Shown: positions 15,128-23,661, counted from the first letter of the stretch. The stretch: 44,414 nucleotides of DNA from JBHPFQ01 sp042571625 (GCA_042571625.1 JBHPFQ010000004.1:1-44414); one strand, 5' to 3'. Made by a program: numbers and translations. The notes: a model not told the origin generated them from the sequence alone.

Positions 15128-15608
15128 ATTCCAATTTATTCCTCAAATTATCCATAAATATAATTTTCTCCTTTGCTGTCTTTTTTAACAATATAGAACA
15201 TGTTTTTACATAAGGACTCATTACGCATTCCAATTTACTGCTTTTATATAAATATTTTACTAATGAATAAAAATCACCATCACTGCTAATAATTAACGCT
15301 TTATCATATTTTCTATAATCAATCATTGTTTGTAAAACTAAATCGGCATCAATATTACCCTTAACTTCTCCTTTGCTATCAGGCAAAGTCGGTTTGAAAA
15401 TCAAAATATAATCAATTTCTTGCAAAAAAGAATACAAATCTTGGTTGGATGGAATATATCCAATAAATAGATATGCTTTAAATACATGGTATTTTTCTTT
15501 AAGATAAATTCTAAATTTCTTATAATCCAATTTCCACCCTAAACTTAATATGCCTAAATTAAGATTCTGACTATCTATAAAAGCATAATTATTTTCATTC
15601 TTATTCAT
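15105..15608 (-). CDS. NYN-domain (LabA/DUF88-like) nuclease
   Basis: This 167-residue protein is a single NYN/PIN-like domain. Candidate metal-binding acids are D12 in YAFIDSQNL, D87/D89 in GNIDADLVL and D110/D112 in ISSDGDF. Strand IISSDGDFYSLVKYL and the spacing match the LabA/DUF88 group. These are predicted RNA-cleaving enzymes; some act in RNA processing and others in defence or toxin systems. The gene stands alone between two 58-bp direct repeats (14974-15031 and 15640-15697), which suggests it moves or was duplicated as a cassette. Its 3' end overlaps a predicted antisense transcript. Confidence 0.88.
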   Translation of the reverse strand: MNKNENNYAFIDSQNLNLGILSLGWKLDYKKFRIYLKEKYHVFKAYLFIGYIPSNQDLYSFLQEIDYILIFKPTLPDSKGEVKGNIDADLVLQTMIDYRKYDKALIISSDGDFYSLVKYLYKSSKLECVMSPYVKTCSILLKKTAKEKIIFMDNLRNKLEYKKEKHR

Positions 15609-15639
15609 ATTTATTATTATATCAAAATGCTTTAAAAAA

Positions 15640-15697
15640 TTCTAACCGTCCACGTCCCCTATTGAAAATAACCGCATGAATAGGCGGTTATTTTGCT
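15640..15697. repeat. 58-bp direct repeat, copy 2 (right of the NYN gene)
   Basis: This is the second copy of 14974-15031, with three substitutions, one at the hairpin loop edge. Immediately after it is another hairpin, GTCCCGAC-ATTC-GTCAGGAC (15698-15717; one G.U pair), which copy 1 lacks. Confidence 0.9.
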
Positions 15698-15756
15698 GTC
15701 CCGACATTCGTCAGGACTAATATTTATAACCAAATTAAAATTTGGATAAATAATAG

Positions 15757-15828
15757 CAGCCCCAAGGAGAATCGAACTCCTGTTGCCAGGATGAAAACCT
15801 GGTGTCCTAACCACTAGACGATGGGGCC
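15757..15828 (-). tRNA. tRNA-Glu(UUC)
   Basis: On the minus strand the acceptor GGCCCCA (15828-15822) pairs with TGGGGCT, with discriminator G and no encoded CCA. Anticodon stem CCAGG/CCTGG, loop TTTTCAT, so the anticodon is UUC. T arm AGGAG-TTCGATT-CTCCT. Its 5' half is duplicated upstream at 16145-16181, on the far side of the GIY-YIG gene. Confidence 0.95.
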
Positions 15829-15834
15829 ATATAT

Positions 15835-16098
15835 TTATCTATAAACTTTAAAACTATTTTCTAACCTTATAAATAAATTTTCTTTTTTGAAAGATTTCTT
15901 TTTTAATTCTATTTCCCTTTTTCTCGCATCAACTTTACTCAAAAATGCTTCATAATATATTAATTTATATAGAACTTTATATTTGATTGATTTCGTCCTG
16001 CCTTGATTATGCTCTTTAAATCTTTTTCTTAAATCTTCAGTATGGCCAATATAAGTTGAAAAATCTTTTTGACTTTGTATTAGATAAACATAATACAT
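15835..16098 (-). CDS. Single-domain GIY-YIG nuclease
   Basis: This 87-residue protein has the GIY-YIG fold: YVY (residues 3-5) and YIG (16-18), catalytic R26 in LRKRFKEHN, and E62 in the ARKREIELK helix. These residues are all present, so it could be active on DNA. Small stand-alone members (YhbQ/UPF0213-like) are common in CPR; related domains act as homing and transposon endonucleases. It lies between a broken and an intact copy of tRNA-Glu: the start codon is 10 bp after the broken copy, and the stop is 6 bp before the intact tRNA. This placement makes it a candidate for the enzyme that moves the double-hairpin elements, but no direct evidence links them. Confidence 0.92.
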   Translation of the reverse strand: MYYVYLIQSQKDFSTYIGHTEDLRKRFKEHNQGRTKSIKYKVLYKLIYYEAFLSKVDARKREIELKKKSFKKENLFIRLENSFKVYR

Positions 16099-16107
16099 AA
16101 TAATATT

Positions 16108-16181
16108 AGGATGCCACCCTCACGGGTGGTCGCCCGTAGGGCGAAAAACCTGGTGTCCTAACCACTAGACGATGGGGCCAT
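16108..16181 (-). repeat. Double-hairpin element copy B splitting a duplicated tRNA-Glu anticodon loop
   Basis: On the minus strand, 16181-16145 repeats the first 37 bases of the tRNA-Glu region (5' flank base, acceptor, D arm, anticodon stem and loop as far as TTTT). A 31-nt insert follows (16144-16114), then CATCCT (16113-16108) resumes the anticodon loop. The insert is TCGCCC-TAC-GGGCGA plus CCACCC-GTGA-GGGTGG. Relative to the other copies, A is replaced by G and its partner T by C in hairpin 1, so pairing is kept. The intact tRNA-Glu is downstream, beyond the GIY-YIG gene. Confidence 0.9.
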
Positions 16182-16220
16182 ACTTGCATTATCTTACAAT
16201 TATATATATTATTTGTAAAG

Positions 16221-17213
16221 ATGAATATCTTAGCCATTGAAACATCATGCGATGACACTGGAGTGGCTGTCATAAAAAAAACCAATAACGACATTTCTCT
16301 ATTATCAAATGTCGTTTCTTCTCAAATTAAAGTACACCAGCCATATGGTGGAGTTGTGCCTAATTTAGCTGCGCGCGCTCATCTTAAAAATATTAAACTC
16401 TGTTTAGAAAAATCTCTAAAACAAGCTGATAACATAAATATTGACTTAATAGCTGTAACAAAAGGTCCAGGTCTAATTCCATGTTTGCAAATCGGTGTAA
16501 GTTTTGCCAAAGCCATAGCTTATGCATGGCAAAAACCAATTATAGGTATTAATCATATTGAAGGACATATTTATGCTAATTGGCTATCTAATAATAAAAT
16601 AAAATTTCCAGTATTGTGTTTGGTTGTATCTGGCGGACATACTCAACTTGTTTTAATGAAGGATCATGGCAAATACCAATTACTCGGACAAACACGCGAT
16701 GACGCAGCTGGAGAAGCCTTTGACAAAGTAGCTAAACTTTTAAAACTTGGATATCCAGGCGGACCAATTATTTCTCAAAGAGCAGAAAAGGGAGAAAAAA
16801 TAATCAAGCTTCCACGCCCGATGATATACGACAAAAATTTTGATTTCTCTTTTTCTGGATTAAAAACCGCTGTATTGTATGAAATAAAAAAGAAAAAGAA
16901 ATTAACAACTAAATATGTTAATGATATGTCCTCTTCTTTTCAACAAGCAGTTATTGATGTCTTGATTCATAAAACAATTAAAGCGGCTGAAAAATATAAT
17001 CCTAAAACAATTCTATTAGCTGGCGGAGTAATTGCTAATAAAGAGCTACGAAAACAAATTCAAGAAAGAATATCTAATATAGAAGTTAAAACTCCAGAAA
17101 TTAAATTTTGTACTGATAACGCGGCAATGATTGCTGTAGCAGCTTGTTTTAACAAAAAAAATCAGCATTGGTCTAAACTCAATGCTGATTCTAATTTAAA
17201 ACTTGATATATAG
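16221..17213 (+). CDS. tsaD: tRNA N6-adenosine threonylcarbamoyltransferase TsaD
   Basis: This 330-residue Kae1/TsaD protein transfers threonylcarbamoyl to A37 of ANN-decoding tRNAs, working with TsaB, TsaC and TsaE. The ASKHA phosphate loop (ETSCDDTGVAVI, residues 7-18) is present. The metal-binding HIEGH is at 112-116, VVSGGHTQL at about 137, and the C-terminal FCTDNAAMIA carries the last metal ligand. Length is normal. No partner genes are adjacent. It is followed by valS, another translation gene. Confidence 0.97.
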   Translation: MNILAIETSCDDTGVAVIKKTNNDISLLSNVVSSQIKVHQPYGGVVPNLAARAHLKNIKLCLEKSLKQADNINIDLIAVTKGPGLIPCLQIGVSFAKAIAYAWQKPIIGINHIEGHIYANWLSNNKIKFPVLCLVVSGGHTQLVLMKDHGKYQLLGQTRDDAAGEAFDKVAKLLKLGYPGGPIISQRAEKGEKIIKLPRPMIYDKNFDFSFSGLKTAVLYEIKKKKKLTTKYVNDMSSSFQQAVIDVLIHKTIKAAEKYNPKTILLAGGVIANKELRKQIQERISNIEVKTPEIKFCTDNAAMIAVAACFNKKNQHWSKLNADSNLKLDI

Positions 17214-17235
17214 CTTTTTAATTTTTCACTTTCAC

Positions 17236-17265
17236 TTGAAAAAAATGTTTATTTAATGCTAATAT
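17236..17265 (+). promoter_or_regulatory. Predicted promoter upstream of valS
   Basis: TTGAAA (17236-17241) and TAATAT (17260-17265) are separated by 18 bp, about 43 nt before the valS ATG. Confidence 0.5.
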
Positions 17266-17307
17266 AGTATTAATTATTCAAGCATCATATCAAATTTTAT
17301 TCTGTAT

Positions 17308-19353
17308 ATGTCAAAAAAATCATCAAACGCTTACGATCCTAAAGAAAACGAAAACAAAATATACGAACAATGGGAAAAGGCAGGGCTTTTTAAACCTGAT
17401 GCTAAAAAAAAGAAAACCTATTCTATTGTTATTCCTCCTCCAAATGTAACTGGGGAATTACACATGGGACACGCCTTAAACGCTTTTATCCAAGATATTT
17501 TAACTCGCCATAAAAGAATGTCTGGCTTTCAAACTTTATGGATACCAGGTACTGATCATGCTGGCATTGCCACTCAAAACGTAGTTGAAAAAAAATTAAA
17601 AAAACAAGGGCTCTCAAGACACGACTTAGGAAGGGAAAAATTTCTAAAAGAGGTTTGGGCGTGGAAAAAAGAATATGGCAATAAAATTTTAACTCAGTTA
17701 AAAAGATTAGGAGCTTCTTGCGATTGGTCCAGAACCAAATTTACTATGGATTCAGATTATCAAGAGGCGGTTAAAACTGCTTTTGTAAAATATTATAAAA
17801 AAGGATGGATCTATCAAGGCAAAAGAGTAATAAATTGGTGCACCAGATGTCAAACTAGTTTATCCGATTTAGAATTAGAATACAAAGAAGAAAAAGGGAA
17901 ACTTTGGTATATAAAATATGGGAAAATCACTGTTGCTACCACACGACCAGAAACTATGCTGGGAGACACAGCTGTTGCTGTTAATCCAAAAGATGAAAGA
18001 TATAAAAACTTAATAGGAACGAAAATTATTCTTCCTTTGATAAATAGAGAAATTCCAATAATAGCTGATAGACTAATTGATATTGAATTTGGAACTGGCG
18101 CTGTTAAAGTAACACCTGCGCATTCTATGGTTGATGCTGAAATCGGATTAAAACACAAATTGAAAATAATTCAGGTAATTGATGAAAGAGGCAAGATGAC
18201 TAAAGAAGCCAAACAATATGCTGGCTTGAATGTTCTAGAAGCCAGAGAAAAAATAATTGAAGAATTAGATAAACAAAATCTGATTGAAAAAATTGAAGAT
18301 TATTCTCACCAAATTCCCCATTGCTATCGTTGCGACAGAACAGTAGAACCGCTTTTAAGCCAACAATGGTTTGTTAAAATGGATGAATTGGCTAAAAAAG
18401 CCATAAAAGAAGTAAAAAGCGGAAAAGTTAAATTCCATCCTAAGCGCTGGGAAAAAGTATATTTTGACTGGTTAAAAAATATCCGAGACTGGTGTATTTC
18501 CAGACAAATTTGGTGGGGACATCAACTACCGGTTTGGGAGCATAAAGGAAAATATATTGTTTCTTTAAAAAAACCAAAGCAAGGAGAACAAATTCCAGAT
18601 GTTTTAGATACATGGTTTTCTTCAGCTTTATGGCCTTTTGCCACTTTAGGCTGGCCAAAAAAAACAACAGATTTAAAAAAATTCTATCCGACCAATACAT
18701 TAAGCACTGCTCGTGACATTATCAATCTATGGGTTACCAGAATGATTTTCTCCGGACTTGAATTCACTAACAAAAAACCATTTAACGATGTTATTATTCA
18801 TGCCACAATCTTAACCAAGGATGGAAAAAGAATGAGTAAATCATTAGGCACTGGAATTGACCCAATACAATTAGTGGAAAAATACGGAGCTGATGCAACA
18901 AGATTCGGATTAATTTATCAATCTTTAGGCGGACAAGATATCCATTTTTCTGAAGAAAATATTGCCATGGGCAAGAAATTCGCCAACAAAATTTGGAATG
19001 CTTCAAAATTCGTAGAAATGAAAAGCAAGTCAACTAAACTACCTAAGAAATTAACTCCAGCAGATAAAAAGATTATTCAACAATTAAATAAAACTATCAA
19101 AGCTACAAACAAAGAATTAAAAGAATTTCGTTTTGGTCAGACTGCTCATATTCTATATGATTTCTTTTGGCATGATTTCTGCGACACATACATTGAAGAA
19201 TCTAAAAATCAAAAAACTAACGTTCTTGGATATGTTCTTATTGATTCCTTAAAACTTCTCCATCCATTTATGCCATTTGTCACAGAATCTATTTACCAAA
19301 AACTTTCATTTAAAGATAATAAATATTTAACAACAGCAAGCTGGCCAAAATAG
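17308..19353 (+). CDS. valS: Valyl-tRNA synthetase, C-terminally short
   Basis: This 681-residue class I synthetase charges tRNA-Val. The HIGH motif is HMGH (52-55) and the KMSKS loop is RMSKS (about 508-512). The CP1 editing domain is present (TTRPETMLGDTAVAVNP, then VKVTPAHSMVDAE). Zinc-ligand pairs INWCTRCQTSL and PHCYRCDRTVEP match ValRS. The anticodon-binding domain ends at HPFMPFVTESIYQKLS...TASWPK and the protein stops there. Usual bacterial ValRS is about 850-950 residues, with a further C-terminal coiled-coil tRNA-binding arm that is missing. The PrsW-like gene begins 4 bp later. tRNA-Val(GAC) and tRNA-Val(UAC) are also in the window. Confidence 0.95.
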   Translation: MSKKSSNAYDPKENENKIYEQWEKAGLFKPDAKKKKTYSIVIPPPNVTGELHMGHALNAFIQDILTRHKRMSGFQTLWIPGTDHAGIATQNVVEKKLKKQGLSRHDLGREKFLKEVWAWKKEYGNKILTQLKRLGASCDWSRTKFTMDSDYQEAVKTAFVKYYKKGWIYQGKRVINWCTRCQTSLSDLELEYKEEKGKLWYIKYGKITVATTRPETMLGDTAVAVNPKDERYKNLIGTKIILPLINREIPIIADRLIDIEFGTGAVKVTPAHSMVDAEIGLKHKLKIIQVIDERGKMTKEAKQYAGLNVLEAREKIIEELDKQNLIEKIEDYSHQIPHCYRCDRTVEPLLSQQWFVKMDELAKKAIKEVKSGKVKFHPKRWEKVYFDWLKNIRDWCISRQIWWGHQLPVWEHKGKYIVSLKKPKQGEQIPDVLDTWFSSALWPFATLGWPKKTTDLKKFYPTNTLSTARDIINLWVTRMIFSGLEFTNKKPFNDVIIHATILTKDGKRMSKSLGTGIDPIQLVEKYGADATRFGLIYQSLGGQDIHFSEENIAMGKKFANKIWNASKFVEMKSKSTKLPKKLTPADKKIIQQLNKTIKATNKELKEFRFGQTAHILYDFFWHDFCDTYIEESKNQKTNVLGYVLIDSLKLLHPFMPFVTESIYQKLSFKDNKYLTTASWPK

Positions 19354-19357
19354 CACT

Positions 19358-20113
19358 ATGAACTTTATCTTCTACATTATTCTCGGTTTTATCCCAGGTT
19401 TTTTTTGGCTTCTTTTCTATCTTAAGAAAGATAAAAATCCAGAGCCAAAATTAATGATCTTAAAAATATTTATCTGGGGAATATTAATAGCTCCTTTAAT
19501 AGTTATTATTGAAATATTTTTAGTCTGGATCTTAATGCCATCATCCAATCCTATTTCTATTTTATTCGGACAATACAAGACAGGAATTTTAAGAACGATC
19601 TTAATTGCGACTTTTATTCCAGCAATTACTGAAGAATATTTCAAATATGCTGTTGTAAAAATTAAAATCATAAAACATTCTGTGTTTGATGAGCCAACAG
19701 ATGCTATGATATACTGCATTGTAAGCGGTCTCGGCTTTGCCACTATAGAAAATCTACTTGCCTTATTTAATTTTCCAAACGCCTCATTTAGAGAAATACT
19801 TGGGATAATAAGCTTTAGATTTTTAGGAGCAACTCTTTTACACGCTTTAGCATCAGCAACAGTTGGATACTGGTTAGCAATGAGCTTATTACATTTAAAA
19901 GAAAGAAAGAAATTAATTATTAAAGGATTAGTTCTTGCCATGATTTTTCATGGATGCTATAATTATCTTATATCCTTAATATCTACTAAAATTCCGTTAG
20001 CGCAACAATACCCAATAATAATACTTATCGCTATTTTACTTATAGGAATATCATTTTATGTTTCTGACGGATTTGAAAAATTAAAAAAACAACAATCTAT
20101 TTGCAAAATATAA
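19358..20113 (+). CDS. PrsW-like intramembrane metalloprotease
   Basis: This is a 251-residue protein with about eight membrane helices. It shows the motifs of the PrsW/CPBP-like glutamic-histidine group: TEEYFKYAVVK (EE-x3-K, about residue 89), FATIENLLAL (E near 128), HALASATVGYW (His near 164) and FHGCYNYL (His near 196). In Bacillus PrsW cleaves an anti-sigma factor; the substrate here is unknown. It starts 4 bp after valS, so it is probably co-transcribed. Confidence 0.88.
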   Translation: MNFIFYIILGFIPGFFWLLFYLKKDKNPEPKLMILKIFIWGILIAPLIVIIEIFLVWILMPSSNPISILFGQYKTGILRTILIATFIPAITEEYFKYAVVKIKIIKHSVFDEPTDAMIYCIVSGLGFATIENLLALFNFPNASFREILGIISFRFLGATLLHALASATVGYWLAMSLLHLKERKKLIIKGLVLAMIFHGCYNYLISLISTKIPLAQQYPIIILIAILLIGISFYVSDGFEKLKKQQSICKI

Positions 20114-20129
20114 TTTTTAATCTAAAAAT

Positions 20130-20669
20130 ATGCCTAAAAAAACATTAACATTTCTAGAAAAATTAACCGGGAATAACTATGAAGACGAAGAAGAAATGAT
20201 AGAAGAAGTAACAGAAGAGCAAGAAGAAAAAATAGAAGAAGAAATAGAAAAAGTTGAGCCAGCTCCTGTTGAGCCAACACCAGCACCTGTTGATCCAGCT
20301 CCTATTGAAAAAGAAAAAGAAGATTTGATAGCAGAATCAGAAGGACAATTAACTATTGATGTATATCAAAATTCAAATGAAGTGATTATAAAATCAACTA
20401 TTGCTGGCGTAGAACCTAATGGAATAGATATCAATATTGCTAATGATATGATTACCATAAAAGGGATCCGAGAAAAAGACGAAAATATTGAAGAAGAAAA
20501 TTATTATTATCAAGAATGCTATTGGGGCCCTTTCTCCCGTTCAATTATTCTGCCAGTAGATGTTGAATCAGATAATGCCAAAGCCACAATGAAAAATGGA
20601 ATTTTAACTATTAAATTACCAAAAGCAGAAAGAATAAAAACAAAGAAAATTGAGATTGAAACAGAATAA
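20130..20669 (+). CDS. Hsp20/alpha-crystallin small heat-shock protein with acidic extension
   Basis: This 179-residue protein has an alpha-crystallin domain at about residues 75-165. The domain begins GQLTIDVYQNSNEVIIKSTI and contains GVEPNGIDINIANDMITIKG and the closing AxxxNGILTIKLPK hallmark. The N-terminal 65 residues are a low-complexity acidic stretch (EEEMIEEVTEEQEEKIEEE) followed by a Pro-rich repeat (PAPVEPTPAPVDPAPIE). That extension is longer and more acidic than in typical Hsp20. It probably acts as a holdase chaperone. It is followed by a terminator. Confidence 0.93.
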   Translation: MPKKTLTFLEKLTGNNYEDEEEMIEEVTEEQEEKIEEEIEKVEPAPVEPTPAPVDPAPIEKEKEDLIAESEGQLTIDVYQNSNEVIIKSTIAGVEPNGIDINIANDMITIKGIREKDENIEEENYYYQECYWGPFSRSIILPVDVESDNAKATMKNGILTIKLPKAERIKTKKIEIETE

Positions 20670-20699
20670 ATATACTTTAGATTTTGAATTTAGACAAAG

Positions 20700-20723
20700 C
20701 CCCGGATGTTCGGGGTTTTATTT
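20700..20723 (+). terminator. Intrinsic terminator after the Hsp20 gene
   Basis: CCCCG (20700-20704) pairs with CGGGG (20711-20715) around a 6-nt loop, followed by TTTTATTT. Confidence 0.85.
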
Positions 20724-20729
20724 AACTAA

Positions 20730-22370
20730 ATGAAAAAAATAATAACTTATTTTTTAATAATATTATTCATTGCCTTAATCGGTTCAATTTTTTCTATCCA
20801 ATTAATTAATTCCAACAAAATATGCCAAGGCATTAAAATAGCAAACATTAACATAGGAGGCAAAACATCAGAACAAGCACAAGAAATTATAGAAAAAGAA
20901 TTTAATAATTTGCTTGAAAAAGATTTAGTTTTTAACTATCAAAATTCTAATATTGTCTCGTCAGTAAAATTAACAGACCTCGGATTTCAAATAAATTATC
21001 AAAAAACTATTGATCAAGCATCTAATATAAAGAAAACAAAAGAACAGATTTTATCGCTATTTAATAAATACAATTTTGATATTATATATGATTTCGACCA
21101 AAATCAATTTAAGGACCAAATTGCAAATACGTTTAAAGATATAGAAAAATCTCCTCAAAACGCAATTTTGATTTTTGATGAACAGGCTGACGAGTTTATA
21201 CTGCAAAAATCAACAGAAGGTATAATAATTGATAAGGAAAAATTATTTACTGACTTATCTGAAATAATAAGATCTTTATCAAACAATCCGATTGATTTAA
21301 AAATTATTCTTAAATCCCCTTCTATAATTGACAATGAAACAGATTTAGCAAAACAAAAAGCGCAAAAAATAGCAGACGCCCATCCATTTAAAGTCAAATT
21401 TGAAGATAAAATATGGACTATAAAAAAATCAGAACTTGTATCATGGATTAATTTTGAACCGACAATACAAGGCAATTCAGATAACTATATTTTAGGAGCA
21501 TTTTTAGATAGAGATAAAATTAAAAGTTATTTAACTAAAATTGCATGGGCCACAAATCAGCCTGTTCTTAATGCTGAATTGAAAATTGAAGACAATCGCG
21601 CCATTGTTTTTTCCATACCACAGCAGGGCTATGGCGTACAAATAGATAAAACAACAGATCTACTAATGCAAAATATTTTAGCGGAAATACCAATTAAAGA
21701 AATAGAAATGTCCGTTGGAATAACACATCCTGAAAATACTCTATCCGAAACAAATGATCTTGGAATTAATATTTTAATAGGGCAAGGCACAAGCGATTTT
21801 TCCGGATCGCCTAATAATAGAATCCATAATATTAAAACAGGAGCAAAAAAATTCAACGGCTTAATTTTAGCACCTAATGAAGAATTTTCTTTTAATAATT
21901 TATTAGAAGGAAGCGAAGCAGAACAGGGATTTCTGCCAGAATTAGTTATTAAAAACGGAGAGCTTATTTCCGAATACGGCGGAGGTCTTTGTCAGGTATC
22001 TACAACTCTTTTTCGCGCGGCAGTTAATACTGGATTAAAAATAACTGAAAGAAAACCGCATGCTTTTCCAATAAGCTATTATGCTCCGCATGGTTTTGAT
22101 GCCACTGTTTATGATCCAAAACCAGATTTCAGATTTATTAACGATACTCCTGCTCATATCTTAATTCAGTCAATAATTGAAGGAAACAAATTATCTTTTA
22201 AATTCTATGGAACTGATAGCGGACGGAAAACAAAAATTATCGGACCAACGATTTTAGAACAAAATCAAAACGGCTCAATGAAAACCATTTTGACTCAAGA
22301 AATTTATCAAGACGGAATCTTAGTCCGAAGTGAGAACTTTATTTCTGACTACGTCCCTCCATTTAAATAA
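20730..22370 (+). CDS. VanW-family cell-envelope protein
   Basis: This 546-residue protein has an N-terminal membrane anchor (about residues 5-25), then two repeats of a peptidoglycan-binding-like (YoaR/PG_binding_4) domain in the first 330 residues. A VanW domain follows (about 345-480) with SFNNLLEGSEAEQGFLPE, the highly conserved YGGGLCQVSTTLF and ATVYDPKPDFRFIN. The VanW domain is associated with glycopeptide-resistance clusters and envelope proteins; its biochemical activity is not settled. It lies alone between the Hsp20 terminator and tRNA-Leu. Confidence 0.93.
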   Translation: MKKIITYFLIILFIALIGSIFSIQLINSNKICQGIKIANINIGGKTSEQAQEIIEKEFNNLLEKDLVFNYQNSNIVSSVKLTDLGFQINYQKTIDQASNIKKTKEQILSLFNKYNFDIIYDFDQNQFKDQIANTFKDIEKSPQNAILIFDEQADEFILQKSTEGIIIDKEKLFTDLSEIIRSLSNNPIDLKIILKSPSIIDNETDLAKQKAQKIADAHPFKVKFEDKIWTIKKSELVSWINFEPTIQGNSDNYILGAFLDRDKIKSYLTKIAWATNQPVLNAELKIEDNRAIVFSIPQQGYGVQIDKTTDLLMQNILAEIPIKEIEMSVGITHPENTLSETNDLGINILIGQGTSDFSGSPNNRIHNIKTGAKKFNGLILAPNEEFSFNNLLEGSEAEQGFLPELVIKNGELISEYGGGLCQVSTTLFRAAVNTGLKITERKPHAFPISYYAPHGFDATVYDPKPDFRFINDTPAHILIQSIIEGNKLSFKFYGTDSGRKTKIIGPTILEQNQNGSMKTILTQEIYQDGILVRSENFISDYVPPFK

Positions 22371-22374
22371 TATT

Positions 22375-22434
22375 TTGTGCGGACGGTGGGAGTTCCACCC
22401 TAACGGGTGGTCACCCGCGAGGGTGAGAACACAC
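22375..22434 (-). repeat. Double-hairpin element copy C in a duplicated tRNA-Leu T-arm
   Basis: On the minus strand, downstream of intact tRNA-Leu(UAG), a partial T-arm (GTGTGTTC, 22434-22427) is followed by a 32-nt insert (22426-22395). A second exact copy of 20 bases of the tRNA 3' end and flank follows (22394-22375; original 22459-22440). The insert is TCACCC-TCGC-GGGTGA plus CCACCC-GTTA-GGGTGG. The 5' side of the duplicated T-stem has lost two G residues compared with the intact gene. Confidence 0.9.
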
Positions 22435-22442
22435 TTAACTTG

Positions 22443-22524
22443 TGCGGACGGTGGGAGTTGAACCCACACGAGTTTCCTCGCCAGGTCCTAAACCTGGCGC
22501 GTATGCCAATTTCGCCACGTCCGC
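22443..22524 (-). tRNA. tRNA-Leu(UAG)
   Basis: On the minus strand acceptor GCGGACG pairs with CGTCCGC, discriminator A. Anticodon stem CCAGG/CCTGG, loop TTTAGGA, so the anticodon is UAG. It has a class II variable arm and T arm GTGGG-TTCAACT-CCCAC. It is followed by repeat copy C. Confidence 0.95.
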
Positions 22525-22570
22525 GCTTTTTTAATATACCATTTTTTCTCTGAAAAATCAACAAATATCC

Positions 22571-22599
22571 TTGACATTTTCTTTCCTACGTGTTATTCT
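22571..22599 (+). promoter_or_regulatory. Predicted promoter of the 22657-25001 operon
   Basis: Consensus TTGACA (22571-22576) and TATTCT (22594-22599) are 17 bp apart. A strong AAAAAGGAG ribosome-binding site precedes the ATG at 22657. Confidence 0.75.
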
Positions 22600-22656
22600 A
22601 CATTATAAGAACTTTAAAAATTTAATAACTTATAAACCTTAAAAAGGAGAATTAAG

Positions 22657-23661
22657 ATGTCGTATGCACTTTATTTTATATCATTCATAGAAATCGTGTT
22701 TATCATAGTAATCATATTGCCATTAACAATTTATTTTTTTGGCAAAAAAGATTTCTTTTTCACGATAATAAAGGAAAAAACAGCTAAAGCATTAATGAGG
22801 TTCGGAAAACTTCATCGAATCTTAGGATATAAAGAAGATGATGATGGATATTTGATCGAAGAAAAAAATATCATAAAAAAATGGTTAAATAAAAATACTG
22901 GAGGACTGCATTGGATTGGTATCCCTGGAATAAATAAAATATATAAATTTAAAAGAGGAGGACTATCTTATAAACAGGTTCCAAATGAAAAAGGACAAAT
23001 TGTCCCAAAATTCAAAGAAGAGGAAGAAAAAGAATACGACTGTATATCTTTGAAGGACAATCTATATTACGCCATAATTCAGAATGCCGAAACTAGCGAT
23101 ATGGTTCCAGTAAATATCCATTTTCAATTGACTTTCAGAATAGTAAATGTTCGAAAAGCACTATTTGAAGTAGAGGATTGGGTTGAAATGTCTCTTAACC
23201 AATTCAAGCCAATCCTTAGGGATTGGATTGCCACAAAAAAAATAGAAGATTTAATTGGAGCTCCCGGAAAAACAAACGGAAAAGAAATAATAAAAAAGAT
23301 AGGAGAAGAAGCAAAAGAAGTGATAGATAAGTCTGATATTAACAAACGATTATATAAAAATTATGGAATAGAACTTGACAAAGAAGGATATGGAATAGCA
23401 TTGATAGACCCCTCTGGAACACGTGGCGAAAAATACATGGAAGAATTAACAAAAGAATGGGCAGCCACAAAAGAGGCTGGAAGAATGCGAATTGTATATG
23501 ATGAGCTAAAAAAGAGTGGGACCGTTGGACAATTTGCTCGTTTCTTGGAAGCATTAGAAAAAACAAGCGAAAATCCAAACAAAACAATAATTTTCCCTCT
23601 CGGAAGCATACAAGATATGCTCAGAGGATGGACAGGATTATCCATGGAAAAGGAGAAATAA
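22657..23661 (+). CDS. SPFH/band-7-like membrane protein
   Basis: This 334-residue protein has one N-terminal membrane helix (about residues 6-28) and a large cytoplasmic part. The middle (about 95-260) has the feel of a band-7/SPFH domain: a GLHWIGIPGINKIYKF stretch, MVPVNIHFQLTFRIVNVRKALFEVEDW (strand, then the 'F.v.d' motif), an RDWIATKKIEDLI helix and GIELDKEGYGIALIDP. A helical tail ends in a conserved-looking phosphate-free linker. Stomatin/flotillin-like scaffolds organise membrane complexes and proteases. FtsH is elsewhere in the window but not linked. The gene overlaps the next by 1 bp (TAATG). Confidence 0.7.
   Translation: MSYALYFISFIEIVFIIVIILPLTIYFFGKKDFFFTIIKEKTAKALMRFGKLHRILGYKEDDDGYLIEEKNIIKKWLNKNTGGLHWIGIPGINKIYKFKRGGLSYKQVPNEKGQIVPKFKEEEEKEYDCISLKDNLYYAIIQNAETSDMVPVNIHFQLTFRIVNVRKALFEVEDWVEMSLNQFKPILRDWIATKKIEDLIGAPGKTNGKEIIKKIGEEAKEVIDKSDINKRLYKNYGIELDKEGYGIALIDPSGTRGEKYMEELTKEWAATKEAGRMRIVYDELKKSGTVGQFARFLEALEKTSENPNKTIIFPLGSIQDMLRGWTGLSMEKEK

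Noticed and set aside
16106..16181. Copy B as a tRNA-Glu gene with an intron
   Set aside because: After the insert only six bases of the anticodon arm resume; the rest of the tRNA is missing, and a complete intron-less tRNA-Glu lies downstream. Splicing would not give a tRNA.
16106..16294. Minus-strand ORF of 62 codons
   Set aside because: It covers the repeat copy B and the start of tsaD on the opposite strand; coding is not supported.
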